The notes beneath the pieces were generated by a model, which saw nothing but the letters and a program-made list of their open reading frames with translations, ran no database searches and was not told the DNA's origin. From Podospora comata (taxonomy: Eukaryota; Ascomycota; Sordariomycetes; Sordariales; Podosporaceae), in contig CP071493.1 in assembly GCA_017354895.1 (NCBI GenBank), positions 7,440,001-7,504,000 on the forward strand: a DNA stretch of 64,000 nucleotides, given 5' to 3'. Shown here one piece after another: positions 36,050-46,931 of the stretch. The position numbers and the translations under genes were made by a program. The number at the start of each line of letters is the position of its first letter. The stretch's first letter is position 1.

Positions 36050-37208
36050 TGTCAGGTTTGGCCGTTGAAGGAGGAGTTAGTTGGCTTGAGCGGATGTTGC
36101 AACTGACCTGGAACATATTGAGTTAAGACTGGAGAAACCAGCCACAAAAAAAAGGATAACACAGCAGAATTGTCTCAGCGGAGACACGAAAGGGAGCGCA
36201 AGGTGTCAAGTTGTCCTGTAGCTGCACAGACAAAGGTCGAGATTAGTCGTCACAATTGGTGCGCAAGGCGGAATATGGAGTAGGCAAGGGAACAAAAAGA
36301 AGAGACTAAGTTTTGAAATGAAAAGCCCCAGAAAAGAGGATTGGACTTCATTCAACGGCCGTGGGCATGATTTTGTTCCTCTGATGCCACAGCGGATTGT
36401 TTCGTCCTTCGTCTCTGAAGTTGAGCCACTTGTCAGCCAGCGCCAGCTTTCAGCAGCAGTTCGCAGCCTGCCAAGAGCGCCCTGACAACCCTCGGGATTT
36501 TAGGCCGCGCAGGGGTCGTCGGGAAGTTGGGATTGCCGGCGGCATCTTGTTTTTGTGGGTAAGCCGTTATGCGGCATACAGAGATATTTGCGTCTTTCCA
36601 CAAATGTTGGGCATTTGTCTGCCAGCCTCCCAGCCCAGCGACAATAAGGTTGATACGAGCATAGACGTGGAGAAGACCGTGAAATGATAAAGTTAGAGAA
36701 GATGGAGCGAGTATGCCAATCTCGGAGGTCATACTCCGTGGTTACTGCCAGGCTGGTATGCAGAGAGATGACCAGGGTATTCTTTTATCGGGGGATGAGG
36801 TCACCGTGCGCGAGCTCTCCACAGCACCCTTGAAAGTCTAGCGCTGGAGCTCCTTTCCCAGTGCTGTCATCTTTCCATCGCAAGTTCGCAGCTGACAGCC
36901 TCAGGTGGGCGATGCGAACACAAGCTTGACATCCAAGCAGCCTTGCCGCGTCAAAATTCTTGCTGGCGGAGTCTTTGCTGTCGAGGCCGACGATTTTCTC
37001 AACGGTTTTTTTCTTTTTTTTGGTTTTACTCTTCCAGTGTTATCTCTTTTCACTTCTTACACTCTCTGCTGAAACAATAATTTCCACATCCCACACTCTA
37101 CCGACCCCTTTCGCGCAAACATAGTCCCGACGACAGCAATACAGACACGACGCTACCACCATCACGGCTATATAGCACAATTATTGGCGACTTTTCCTCT
37201 TATTCACT
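36050..37208. promoter_or_regulatory. divergent promoter region between golgin and Lunapark genes
   Basis: About 1.2 kb between two divergent starts. No gene seen. Pyrimidine-rich leader sequence (T/C tracts near 37005-37060) precedes the Lunapark start. Confidence 0.5.
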
Positions 37209-38403
37209 ATGGTTTCGCTCTGGCCATGGGGGGTTAGTGTAGCCTTGCTTCCCTGCGCCGTTTGCTTACTGACTGACATTGTATTTATTTGCACAGAGAG
37301 ACGACTCTTCCCCCGCGTCTTTTGAAAAGGCGCTCTCGACTCTTTCGACCAAAATAACGGTAACCCAAACTCGCCTCGATCAATCCCGCGCGAAAGCCCG
37401 ACGGATCAAGGTGCTGGGTACGCTTTACATCGGTTTCGCCTACCTTGTTTATGCGATTGTCTTGATGCTGGTGGTTGGTTACAAGGACATGGGGGCATGG
37501 GAGTGGACGGGCATGGCGGGAGGGCCGGTCTTGATTTCGCTGGTCCGCTCGATTACGACCATTTTCTTTGATTACCGAATCGAGAGGCTCACTGCGCGCC
37601 TCAAGGAGTATCAGACTGAACGCGCCAAAACCATCCAGAAACTAAAGGATGCTACCAAGTACGATTCGACGCTCGAGCTGCTCGAGAAGTACGGCGGCTC
37701 CGACAACAAACAGAAGAAGAGCAAGAAGAAGACGTCCGAGGAGGAGGAAGACGAAGGCGCTGGCGCTGTCAAAGAACAGCCACAACCCCGGCATCATGCT
37801 CGTACGGGATTGCCGCCCCCGCCCACAGCAAACATCCAGCGCCGTCCAGAGTCCAGTGCCGGTGCACCTGCACCACACTCTAGGGTGCCAAGTTCAGTAT
37901 ATGGAGCACCAAGCCAACGGTCTCCCAGCCCCATGATCAGCGAGGCGGCCGAGTTCGCGCCAAATGCTTTTGAAGGGAGAGCTTCCCCGCCGTTCCTACA
38001 GCATCCACCTGCCACGATGGCCCCTCCTCCCGAGCCGCACTGGTACGATCGCATTCTGGACACCTTGTTGGGGGAAGACGAGACGGCCGCCAAGAACAGA
38101 ATTGTCTTGATCTGCGCGAAGTGCCGGCTTGTCAACGGCCAGGCACCACCAGGAACGAAATCATTGGCTGAGATTGGAAAATGGAAGTGCATGGCATGTG
38201 GGGCGACCAATGGCGAGATAGACGAGGGGAAGCGCATCGTGCAGGAGGTACTTGGAGGAAGGGGAACAAAGGCGGACTCCATTGCCGGAACCACCGATGA
38301 TGAAGGCGGACAGAGCTCCAGCGAGATTGTCGAGGTGGAGCGGGATCTGTCCACCGAACCTCAGGAACTGTCCGTGAGGAAGAGAGCGAAGAGGGGGCAG
38401 TGA
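37209..38403 (+). CDS. lnp1: Lunapark homologue, ER three-way-junction protein
   Basis: Two exons, 37209-37232 (eight codons, MVSLWPWG) and 37297-38403, give 376 residues. The intron has a GTTAGT donor and a CACAG acceptor. The N-terminus continues DDSSPASFEKALSTLSTKI, the conserved Lunapark opening. Two membrane helices lie at about residues 46-69 and 76-98, flanked by coiled-coil stretches. A Lys/Glu-rich then Pro/Ser-rich linker leads to a C-terminal zinc ribbon, with C-x2-C in ICAKCRLVNG and again in KWKCMACGATNG. The protein stabilises ER tubule junctions in yeast and animals, and the same role is inferred here. The start on the mini-exon is chosen because MVSLWPW is the typical N-myristoylation-free fungal start and the splice sites fit. 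Confidence 0.93.
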
Positions 38404-38884
38404 TGATCGAGTGCTAGGACGGTATTTCTTTTAACAGTTCAATCTATCTCATGGTTTCTTTTGTTGTGGCTCGCACAACACATCTACTGAACTTAAGGGG
38501 TCCGTCGTGTGCCTGCCCTGGAACCTGCCTGCAATGCGTGGGATAAAGTACAAAGAGTAGGGTGCGGTGGTGAGTCCGAACTGAGAGGGTTATGGCTCTT
38601 TGTCCTAGAGCGGACCATACCCTATTTTAGGGTAGAGTACAAAGGATGGTCCGTGATGACTTCGTGGGCGGTTCTGCAGGATCGCCAAAGGCTCGACAAT
38701 GCCATTTTGAAGCATCTCGAAGCCATGTAGGAAGATAAAGAAACCTAATGAGGATTAAAATCTGGAAAGCCCAGCGCAGTAATCCACTTCGAGAATCGTT
38801 ACATCTTTCTTTTTGATCGTAGTATACTGATCAGCGCCTCATCACCATCAAAGCTCCGATATATTATTCGAAACCAGCACAGCA
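38404..38884. other. spacer with a small perfect palindrome
   Basis: Holds the Lunapark 3' flank and the promoter of the next gene. A perfect inverted repeat (ACCCTA-TTT-TAGGGT, 38619-38633) sits inside a second inverted pair, GGACCAT at 38612-38618 and ATGGTCC at 38646-38652. Confidence 0.5.
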
Positions 38885-39844
38885 ATGTCGTATAGCCGGG
38901 AAGATTATTACAGAACCATCACTTGTGTCGACTGCGGGTACAACTGCAAGTTTGCTTGTCTTGATGCCCACAAGAGCTCATTCGCTTGCCACAATCCACG
39001 ATGCGCGAATCACTTGGGAATGGTTGAAGTTGACTTGCCTGGGGGTACGCTCTACTCTCGAGAGAGGAGCCATAAAGGTTCATTTCGCCATGAGTCCTCA
39101 TCCCGTCGCCGGAGCAGATCTAGGAATCCCGAGGAACCGTCATCTCACCATGGCAGCCGTTCCAGGACCACTCATCACTATGAGTATACAGCGCCACCGG
39201 AGGAACCTTCCTCTCGACACCGCAGTAGATCAACTGCCAGATACCCTGAAGAGCCCTCCTCGCATCGCAGAAGCAGGTCCTCCAACAGGTATGCCGAGGA
39301 GCCTCGTCGCTTTTCTAGCTATGCCCCCCAGGGACATCCCAGCAGTTACCAGTACAGCCATGATGCTCATGCCGACTATGTCACTGTTGAACCCGACGAG
39401 ACCGAGGATGTGAGACAGCGCTTTGAAAGGATGAGACGTGAAAGAAAGTCAAGGTATCCACCCTCCTCTTCTGGTTACCGATATCCCCCTTCTTCATCTT
39501 CTTCTTCTTCTTCTTCTCATTATGAGCACCCGCCATCTGAATCTCACCGCCGCAACCGATCTTCGACTAGGCAATACGAAGAGCCCCCTCGTCGCAGCTC
39601 TCATAGCTACCGTGGCCCGGGAAATGAAGACCCGAGAAATGAAGAAATCGAGATTGTCGACGCGGGGTCGTCTCCGTATGTTGCTCCCAGCAGCAAGCGC
39701 GGCCGTCAATATCCTCCTCGATCCGGTTCCGGTCGTAGACGTGCCTACGGGCCCTACGATGAACCACCTCGTACTCCAGACCTGCCTCCCGCTCCGTATA
39801 TTTACATTGGCACGTGGGATCCCGAGGGCAACCAAATCGACTGA
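38885..39844 (+). CDS. Arg/Ser-rich disordered protein with N-terminal Cys/His cluster
   Basis: An intronless frame of 319 residues. The first 50 residues carry TCVDCGYNCKFACLDAHKSS followed by FACHNPRCANHLG: Cys pairs and His that could coordinate zinc. The remainder is a series of imperfect repeats of the type (Y)PEEPSSHRRSRS and a Ser run (PPSSSSSSSSSSHYE), then an acidic patch (NEEIEIVDAG) and ends PPAPYIYIGTWDPEGNQID. The RS-dipeptide content recalls splicing-associated RS domains, but there is no RRM and low complexity makes that weak. The compact Cys/His module resembles in style the small protein at 14037-14303. Function unknown. Confidence 0.7.
   Translation: MSYSREDYYRTITCVDCGYNCKFACLDAHKSSFACHNPRCANHLGMVEVDLPGGTLYSRERSHKGSFRHESSSRRRSRSRNPEEPSSHHGSRSRTTHHYEYTAPPEEPSSRHRSRSTARYPEEPSSHRRSRSSNRYAEEPRRFSSYAPQGHPSSYQYSHDAHADYVTVEPDETEDVRQRFERMRRERKSRYPPSSSGYRYPPSSSSSSSSSHYEHPPSESHRRNRSSTRQYEEPPRRSSHSYRGPGNEDPRNEEIEIVDAGSSPYVAPSSKRGRQYPPRSGSGRRRAYGPYDEPPRTPDLPPAPYIYIGTWDPEGNQID
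39490..39520. repeat. TCT microsatellite coding for poly-Ser
   Basis: A run of TCT/TCA-type codons inside the RS-rich protein gives ten or so Ser in a row. Confidence 0.7.
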
Positions 39845-40795
39845 ACAGGTTCATTATGACAGCTGGCTTGTTGTTGTGCTGAGCTGTGCCTTGCCTCTCA
39901 AGGTAGGCCATGTAGGTATAAGACGAGAGATAAGATAGAAAAGTGCATTTTCAGGAGTTCGGGGCATGGTTTCACTGGAGAGGTCAGGTAAGGTAGGTTG
40001 GGGAAAGCAAAGCAAGCTCCGGCATTGGGCAGCAAAGCGGGACAACTTTTTAGGCCAAAAGGGGGAAAGCGGGGGAAAGCGCAGGAAGCGACATCAAACA
40101 TGGCTTTAAATATCAGCTCTTCAATTCGTTGTCTTCCACCGTCCTATCCTAACGTTTTGCACATATGTGAGTTCTGTTGACCCAGTCGGCACTGACGCCG
40201 TGCGCTGAAAATCTGCCGGGCCGGTCCACGTTGTTAATCCGGCTGACATATCCATGTGTTGGTTCTCCGGCTAAGGTAAGATGATGCAGCATATATGCAA
40301 TTATGTAAACTCACAGCCAATCATTCCTTCCTAGGCTGGTTGAAGACAGTTGGGAGGGTGCGTGTTCCAGCTTACCACGTAGCTGCCAGCTGATGCAGGT
40401 TGGCAGCTCTGCTTCTTGGGCATCGCTCGCCCTGCCAATACACACAGCTTCATGCCTTGGAGTTCTGCCACGAGAGGCATTGCACTGCATTATCTTGGCC
40501 CAAGCCGCTCAACATATCATGTGTGGTGCCTTATTACTCGATGGGCATCTGCTCCCAGTTTCTCAACCAAAGCCTTGCCACTCGGGCTTCAGCATCGTTC
40601 TGCTTTTTTGGCAGAACGATATATCTGAGAGTCGCCATTCATTCCACTTTTTTCTTTTGTTTTTCCTTCTCTTTCTTGACACAATTTGGTCAGCATCATT
40701 CTTCAGTTCTCCTTCACAGCTATCATCAATGTTTGAATACCTTTTCACCGTCCCCAAGGTAGTGGCTACTGTGCTACAAGAGAAGATCAGGCACA
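39845..40795. promoter_or_regulatory. intergenic region with pyrimidine-rich leader
   Basis: No gene recognised. T/C-rich sequence at 40645-40680, about 120-150 bases upstream of the next start, looks like a promoter or leader region. A GGGGGAAAGC duplication lies near 40061-40080. Confidence 0.45.
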
Positions 40796-42907
40796 ATGGG
40801 CAACAACAACAACAGCAGAACACCGACGCAGGACGATCCCAATATCACTACAACTACAGAATGGGACTCAGGTGATAGCGAGGGCGTCGATTATGTCTAC
40901 CAGGACAACCGCAAGCCCTCGCCCCCTTCCGACAAGAAGACCGTGAAGGCCAGGAGTCCAAGGAGGAAGAGATCACCCAAGGCAAAACCCCGCTGCCACA
41001 AGTGCGTATGTGGAGCAACTTTACACACGCCTGCCGCTGACGAAGATGTCGGCGAAGAAACCGTCTTTGAGTTAGACACCGACTCTGGGAACGACGGATC
41101 CCACCGGAGCCATCCGACGAGGCCAAAATCCCCTCCTACGCCTGAGCCCAAGTCGCCAACCCCTGAACCCATTCCACAGCCCACCCCGGAAAGCCAGGAG
41201 AAGAGTCGCAAGGTCAAGAAGAAGAAGAGCGCTACCAAGAAGAGTCACTCCAAAAGGTCTCCATCTCCGTACATTGAGGAGTACCCCGAGCAGGCTACTA
41301 GGCCAACCATCCTTTTGAGAGAGCACAAGGCTCCCCGAAGGTTCTCCACATCCGATGCCAAACATGCGGTCGACACCGAAGAGCGCTCCTCGCCGACGTC
41401 TTCTGCCAGAGGCAGATCACCCCCAGCCAGACGCTTTTCGACCGCATCTCCGGACAAAGCGGCGAGACCTTCCCCCAAACGACCTTCGCACCGTCGACAT
41501 CATCTTGCAGCCATGAAAAGTGCGGAGGGCGAGCACCCCCTTGGGACAACACCACCCAAGAAGCTCATCAACAACCATGGGGACCGCGACCAGGTCTCCG
41601 AGGTGGAAGACACTGGGCCGCCATTCCCACGCCAAACACATCATGGCTCAAGTAACCAAATACCCAAAAACATTACTCGCAGTTCAGCCTGGACGGAGCA
41701 TCAGCCACAATACTCGTCATCGTGGCCGCTTAACCCAGGTTCCCATCACCCACCGGGACAACCACTTCAGCAGCCAGCACAGCAAGACCTTCAGTACGAC
41801 AGCGATGACGAGAGTGAACATGATACACCACACAACGAGTCCAAGTTTGCGGACAACACTTTTTCGAGACCGTCTAGACAGTCTTCATTCATGGGGGACC
41901 AGTGGCAGATGGATGAAGAGTTGAAGAGAGATAGGGAGTGGGAGGAGGAACAAGAGAGAGAAAGAGAAAGAATGTTGGAAAGGGAACGAGCTCTGCAGAG
42001 AGCTCGAGAGTTGGAGATGGAGAGGGGCTTGAGCAGAGAAAGAGCACGGGAGATGGAACGCCAACGAACACAGAGAGAGTTTGAAGAGCGACAACGACTC
42101 GAACAAGAGCAAGAGGAGCGACGACGCCACGAGGAGCGTGAGCGTGAGCGTACCCGTTCTATGCCCCACCGGCGCCGAACAATGCCCGCCCGGTTGGCTG
42201 TAGGAAATATGGATCAGGGCCCCAAGTCTGTGGTCACGGAGCTATGCGATATTTGGCGTGGCCGTGCTTCCGACTGGGAGTCTCCATATCCTTCAGACAA
42301 TGAAATCTACTCCGACGACGACGACGACATGGGCCACCAAAATCGACCTTTCCACCACGGTGGTCCTTCAAGGTTACTGCTCCTCGACAGCTGCCCACCG
42401 CGAGAGACTTCCCCCTCACTGCTCCCACCACACGGAGCTAGAAGTCATTTTGGTCTCGCTCCTATGGGGCGCCCGCCTGCACCGACAACAAGATCCCGTT
42501 CCCCTGCTCCCTTCCCAGGTCCCCGTTTGGGTCGCACTTGGGCAGGTCATTCAAGCAGCAATACGGTGAACGGGTTCTTGCTGTTGGAGGCGGGACCCCT
42601 GATGATGGAACCTGAGATGATGGATGAGGATGAACAAGGGGAGGAGATGTTCCCAGAAGGCACTGATCCTGCGCATCGAGGGTGGACGTATCCAATGGTG
42701 AGTCCTGTTTCGGAACCGCCTCGACTTTCACGGTCGGTGGTTTTGAGAAGACGGTCGATGGCACCGGATGAGCCACCTATTTTTTGCGCGAGGAAGACGA
42801 AGGAGATGTTGTCGCCTACGCCGGTTAGGGCAACGAGGTTTGATTTTGAAGGTTGGGGGCGCGATAGGAGTTCGAGGAGTTCGTTGGGGTTGGGGTTGAT
42901 GGGTTGA
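40796..42907 (+). CDS. hypothetical charged, coiled-coil protein
   Basis: An intronless frame of 703 residues starting MGNNNNSRTPTQDDPN. Residues about 62-76 carry HKCVCGATLH, a possible small metal site. A long Pro/Ser/Lys/Arg-rich disordered region with basic clusters (possible nuclear signals, e.g. KKKKSATKKSHSKR) follows. Residues about 375-460 are an almost pure Glu/Arg single alpha-helix or coiled coil (EEEQERERERMLERERALQR and on). Acidic patches (EIYSDDDDD and PEMMDEDEQGEEMF) follow, and the C-terminus is basic. No catalytic motif. The run of same-strand neighbours (Lunapark, RS-rich protein, this one) has spacers of 0.5-1 kb, so each is probably transcribed separately. Confidence 0.72.
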   Translation: MGNNNNSRTPTQDDPNITTTTEWDSGDSEGVDYVYQDNRKPSPPSDKKTVKARSPRRKRSPKAKPRCHKCVCGATLHTPAADEDVGEETVFELDTDSGNDGSHRSHPTRPKSPPTPEPKSPTPEPIPQPTPESQEKSRKVKKKKSATKKSHSKRSPSPYIEEYPEQATRPTILLREHKAPRRFSTSDAKHAVDTEERSSPTSSARGRSPPARRFSTASPDKAARPSPKRPSHRRHHLAAMKSAEGEHPLGTTPPKKLINNHGDRDQVSEVEDTGPPFPRQTHHGSSNQIPKNITRSSAWTEHQPQYSSSWPLNPGSHHPPGQPLQQPAQQDLQYDSDDESEHDTPHNESKFADNTFSRPSRQSSFMGDQWQMDEELKRDREWEEEQERERERMLERERALQRARELEMERGLSRERAREMERQRTQREFEERQRLEQEQEERRRHEERERERTRSMPHRRRTMPARLAVGNMDQGPKSVVTELCDIWRGRASDWESPYPSDNEIYSDDDDDMGHQNRPFHHGGPSRLLLLDSCPPRETSPSLLPPHGARSHFGLAPMGRPPAPTTRSRSPAPFPGPRLGRTWAGHSSSNTVNGFLLLEAGPLMMEPEMMDEDEQGEEMFPEGTDPAHRGWTYPMVSPVSEPPRLSRSVVLRRRSMAPDEPPIFCARKTKEMLSPTPVRATRFDFEGWGRDRSSRSSLGLGLMG

Positions 42908-43919
42908 GAGGGGAGGCAAGGTTACTAGACCTACATCCTCGGGAGAGGGGGAGTTTGGAGTTGGACGTTCAGTTGGGGGTGCAGGCAAGGCTACTAGGCC
43001 CTGCCTATAGGGATTGAGAGGTGGTGGCTGTGATATCATGGATGCTGGATGGTGTCTAGATGGTTGAGCATTCGCATGTGGGGAGTTGGTGGCTGTAACA
43101 TGATTGCATACGACTCGGCGTTTCAAAAAGGGGGTATCTTGTTTTGTTCTCGGTGGTGTGATGAGGAATTTCAGAGGGCTAGAGCTGGAGGTCATACGGA
43201 GTCTTTTTGTTGTTTGTTGGCGGTGGACAGATAATACGTATTTGAGAAGGAGGACGGACCTGAATTGTATCGACAAAGACAAGAAGGAAGTGGAGGATAT
43301 TCAAGCTCATCAGCACGCATATTTCCTTTGTATAGAAAAGTAATTAGTAGATAGATATGATCGTTATGACCAACTGAGCAATAGATTATATCTGTCGATA
43401 GATGTTCGAGGCGTTGATGGCGTGTTTGACGTGATACAGTTGCGGAAAATGTACTCAAGGCAGTTTGGAGCAGACCTTGGGACCCAGCCGTTTCCTTGTG
43501 TTCATGTTCCATGTCCAGCTGCAAAGGGTGTTGTGGTATGTTGGTTGGTAATCAGAGCCATTGTTGTACAAGCGGAGCGAGAAAGAAAAATGGTGCAACT
43601 ATCAAAAGTTGTTTGGTGTCGACGGGGACATACCGTCCTCGACCTTCCGCCAATAATTGGACGGGCGAACCGAGGATGATTGCCTGAAGTGGAGAGGGCC
43701 AATTCCTGGTTGTGATATTTGTCAGAAAGAGGGTGACGTGACAGGCTTTCAATTCGCATGGCTTTGTTCTGTTCGATGTGAACCTTGCGGTCAGTTAGGT
43801 AGATATTTTGGTTCGGAAGGAGGAGGAGGCTTCAGTGAGAGCTTAGGTCGTTGGTGGGTGAAGCAGTTCTGGCGATATTTATTACCGAGTGTAACACTTA
43901 GCATTATTCTCGAGAGAGA
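42908..43919. other. intergenic region before the transposon island
   Basis: No gene recognised. Composition shifts from GC-rich near 42900 to AT-richer toward 43900. Confidence 0.45.
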
Positions 43920-44235
43920 ACACAACAAGATGTCTCAATGTAAACACAAGGTACCGTGAATACAAGCTTGAGTTGCATACTGCGGAACTATCTGCGAGCT
44001 ATCTAGTTCCTCCGTATATATAGACCGGTGGATCGCCTGGATCACGCTTCCCAAGGTGATCTGGATCACCTTTCCTTCCTGCGGCTCACCATGGCTCACC
44101 ATACTCATCGTGATCCTGTCGCTCCGTTTACCGGGATCACCGTGAGCCTAGTCGCTCCACTTCCGATTGGTCCGTAATGATTGGCCAGGAGCGTCCCGCG
44201 CTCCGTGCGTTGGTTCTTCATCAACGATTGTGACA
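43920..44235. mobile_element. partial LTR of a retrotransposon (fossil)
   Basis: This stretch closely resembles 55730-56024: shared blocks include ACAACAAGATGTCT, TAGTTCCTCCGTATATATAGA and a common end in TGACA. It lacks the first part of the repeat seen at 55630. Superfamily (Gypsy or Copia) cannot be told from the terminal repeat alone. Divergence from the other copies suggests an old, mutated insertion. Confidence 0.6.
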
Positions 44236-44267
44236 CAAGCTCGAGATATATTAGAAAGAAGAATATA

Positions 44268-44640
44268 TAACGATCCCCTATCCAGAACCTCTGAAAGGAA
44301 TACCGGTCAAAGGCGAACTTCTAAATAATAATCTGTACAGGTAAAACTTAAAATACTGTACATATAAGCTGTGATTATATGTTATGGAACTATCTATAAG
44401 CTATCTAGTTCCTCTGTGTATATAGACCTTTATTTCCCTAGATTATTCCTTTCTTCTAACGATCCACGCCTGGATCGTTGAATTATCGATATAATCCAAT
44501 AATCCCTTATTTTCCCTAAATCGTTAGATTATTACTATAATCTAATAATCCCTTCCTAATAGGTCCGCCTATCTTATCCTCCGATTAATTACATTCGTTT
44601 AAACTTTAATTAGTTCTACCGCCGGGTCCTTACCTGAATA
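44268..44640. mobile_element. second, more diverged LTR copy of the same family (fossil)
   Basis: Shares CCCCTATCCAGAACCTCTGA with the 55630 copy, then the GGAACTATCT...CTATCTAGTTCCTC block with both others. Its later part is strongly AT-rich, consistent with RIP. It lies directly beside the partial copy ending at 44235, so the two may be nested or tandem remains. Confidence 0.55.
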
Positions 44641-44880
44641 TTGTAATAGAACACAAAACTATATCAAATGTATAAGCGCCAACCTCGAGAAAATAGTAAA
44701 GTCTTTTACCCGACTAGGAAACTAGTACGGTTTTCCTATATAGTAAGATAGAAGTAAGCCGGCACGCCTATCGGGCACATCGGTTGTAAAAATAATAATA
44801 ATAATAATATATTAAACGTATCTTTAAATCTTTTCACTAACGTAAACTAGGTAGTGGCTTTATGCCCTATCAAGGCACGA
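44641..44880. mobile_element. AT-rich remnant, probably internal retrotransposon sequence (fossil)
   Basis: An AT-rich stretch with an ATA/AAT run near 44790-44812, directly after the diverged LTR copy. No readable gag or pol domain. Assigned by position and base composition only. Confidence 0.35.
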
Positions 44881-45094
44881 CAGGCTCGCTTTCCGGTAAT
44901 GGAGTGTTCCCAGAGTATTAAGAGATGATCTGGCCCCTGGGCAACGGCCCCAGAGGCACATGGTGACTGCGGGCAGGCTTGGGATGGCCTTATGCTAATG
45001 TTGGCCTCGCGGGCAGGAAGCCCCGGCCATGAGGATTAGAATATTCCTCGGGCTCATGGTCATGATGTACGTATGTATGACTGAGGCATGGTTC

Positions 45095-45946
45095 TCACTT
45101 CCCGTCCGGCACCCCTTCTGCGGCGGCTGTGGCATCGGCAGCGGCCGCCGAACGCGCCCTCTTCTTTTTCTTGCTGTTCCGCACGCAAAAGAAGACACAC
45201 GAGCCGATCAAGAGGGCACCGATGATGGGCATGCCAACCATTAGGAACCACTGGGCGTTTACCGGCAGGAAGTTGTTCCTGTTGTCACCCGAGGGGGAGG
45301 AGCGGTCGTACTTTCCGTCCGGGATAACATCGCCAGGGGTCCATGTCGGCACCAGCATGCTGTTTGTGATGGAAGGCGGCTGGGGGGTGAGGTTGGGGAT
45401 GTCGGAGGCGGACCAGGTGATGGCCCAGGCATTGTGCACAAGGAGGGTGCTGCTGGCAGCGTCGGCGCCGGTGATGGTGGCGGCGTCTGAGCCTGAGTCC
45501 GAGTTCAGCCTGGTGGTCCAGCGGCCGCAGCCGTTGGTGATCTTCCCCCGGACGAGTTCTCTGTGTTCAAAGGAGAGATAGTCGTAGCCGCTGCATGCAA
45601 TTGTCAGCCAGGGTGCATCGGGTCAGGGAAGCAAGGGGGTGCACCTGTCGCAGCAGAAAGCCGTGAACTTGTCCGTCTCGTCGCCGTTGGCGATGCTGTG
45701 GTAGACCCAGCCACTGGGGCACACGGCGGGGTTGAAATTCATGCGGCTCTCCGGGACGACATCGGCCCAGCCACCGGGGAGGCATGAGGGGTCGTCGGCG
45801 ACGAGGACTGCGGCGACGCCATCGATGGAGGATGTGTCGACGCTGGTGGTGGTGAAGCTGGGGCAGCCTGGCGGCGCCACGAAGGGTGTGGTGAGGGCGA
45901 GGAGCGCCGTCACCGTCGCGGCGACCGACGGCAGGCTGGACGACAT
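45095..45946 (-). CDS. secreted/single-pass membrane protein next to the chitinase gene
   Basis: Two exons, 45946-45645 and 45590-45095, joined across a 54-base intron (GTGCAC donor, GCAG acceptor), give 265 residues. The N-terminal MSSSLPSVAATVTALLALTT looks like a signal peptide. The ectodomain of about 185 residues has several Cys (GCPSF, PSCLPGGW, AVCPSGW, FCCD, NGCGRW), suggesting disulfides. One membrane helix near residues 215-237 (WFLMVGMPIIGALLIGSCVF) is followed by a stop-transfer KKKKRAR and an Ala-rich tail of about 20 residues. This layout (signal, Cys-rich ectodomain, single helix, short tail) is common for fungal surface sensors or receptors; no named family is recognised. It lies about 1 kb downstream of the LysM/chitinase gene on the same strand, which may hint at shared surface or effector biology. 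Confidence 0.75.
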
Positions 45947-46445
45947 AGAGGCGTGTTACAGGGTATTAGTTTGTAAGTTGGAATGTGGTGTGTACTGGGC
46001 GCAGAGGTCGGAGGGAGTTGAGTGACCAAGGCCTTCGCCTCTATACCTCCCTATATTCGGCACATGACAGTCTGGTAAACCCTCGATATGCGGACAGGGG
46101 CGGAGCATATAAACTGTATCGTACAGGTGCGGTACCGAAGCAGAAACGGCTCGTGTGGGTGCGCTGTTATGCAGCCCTACGGCGCGGGCGCAGGGGGCCG
46201 GTGGCGGCTCAGACAAGTTCGGCAGGGTAAGTTGTAACGTGCTTGGCAACTTACGGGCCAAACTCTTAGAGGCTTCTTCCAGTGAAGTGGAGGGATGGAG
46301 TGGGGAGTTGACTTTCAGTGGAGGTTCAAGAGCTGACAGCATCCACACGGTGCCCTGAGTGATGCGCTAACACAGTGCAAATGCAGGGTCGGAGGGCACT
46401 GACTGTGGAGCTAGGTACAGATGATGCTACCAAAAGAAAGGGGTC

Positions 46446-46527
46446 ACCGCCTTATTGGGTTTAGGTCAGTACAGTGGCTTTTCTGCTAAGCAGAACTGCT
46501 ACTACACAGTAAGTCACAATAGGCGGT
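46446..46527. repeat. short inverted repeat, CCGCCTTATTG / CAATAGGCGG
   Basis: Left arm about 46447-46457, right arm 46517-46527, with one mismatch or insertion. It encloses a further palindrome, TTCTGCTAAGCAGAA. Possibly part of a MITE together with the hairpin just downstream. Confidence 0.45.
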
Positions 46528-46577
46528 CAGCCATTTCTTTTTGGCAGGGGCTTCCGCAGCAATGTATCCCTTTAACC

Positions 46578-46684
46578 GTGATTATGCGCCTTTTTGGTGG
46601 AGACCGCGGCTGGCATGCGCTTGGCGCATTAACACCTTCCGATTAGTTAAAAATGTATCTCCACCAAAAAAGGCGTATAATCAC
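46578..46684. repeat. 26-base inverted repeat, MITE-like hairpin
   Basis: The left arm 46578-46603 (GTGATTATGCGCC, then TTTTTGGTGGAGA) is the near-perfect reverse complement of the right arm 46658-46684 (TCTCCACCAAAAAA, then GGCGTATAATCAC), with one extra A and one C/T change. The loop is about 54 bases. No coding capacity. It resembles a non-autonomous DNA element; I could not identify clear target-site duplications. Confidence 0.6.
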
Positions 46685-46931
46685 CTACTGTATAGTATTG
46701 TGGTGTAGTGAACCCTGGACTTCAGGGCGCCTTCCCGACTTGGCTCCCATCTAGCACTTGAAGCTCATGTCACGTTGCCACGACACACAACACATCTGGA
46801 TCATTTCTTCTACCAGGCACAGATGGCACACACGGAATTACGCAACACTATTTGAATTTCTACACAAAAAATCGAAACTTGTGCGTTTCAGGACAGTAAG
46901 TAAAGAAAATCTAGATCACACTATCTTTGGC

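Larger units (their letters stand above)
45947..46931. other. spacer between membrane protein and chitinase genes, with hairpin repeats
   Basis: No gene seen. The right part (46442-46684) holds two inverted repeats, described separately. Confidence 0.5.
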
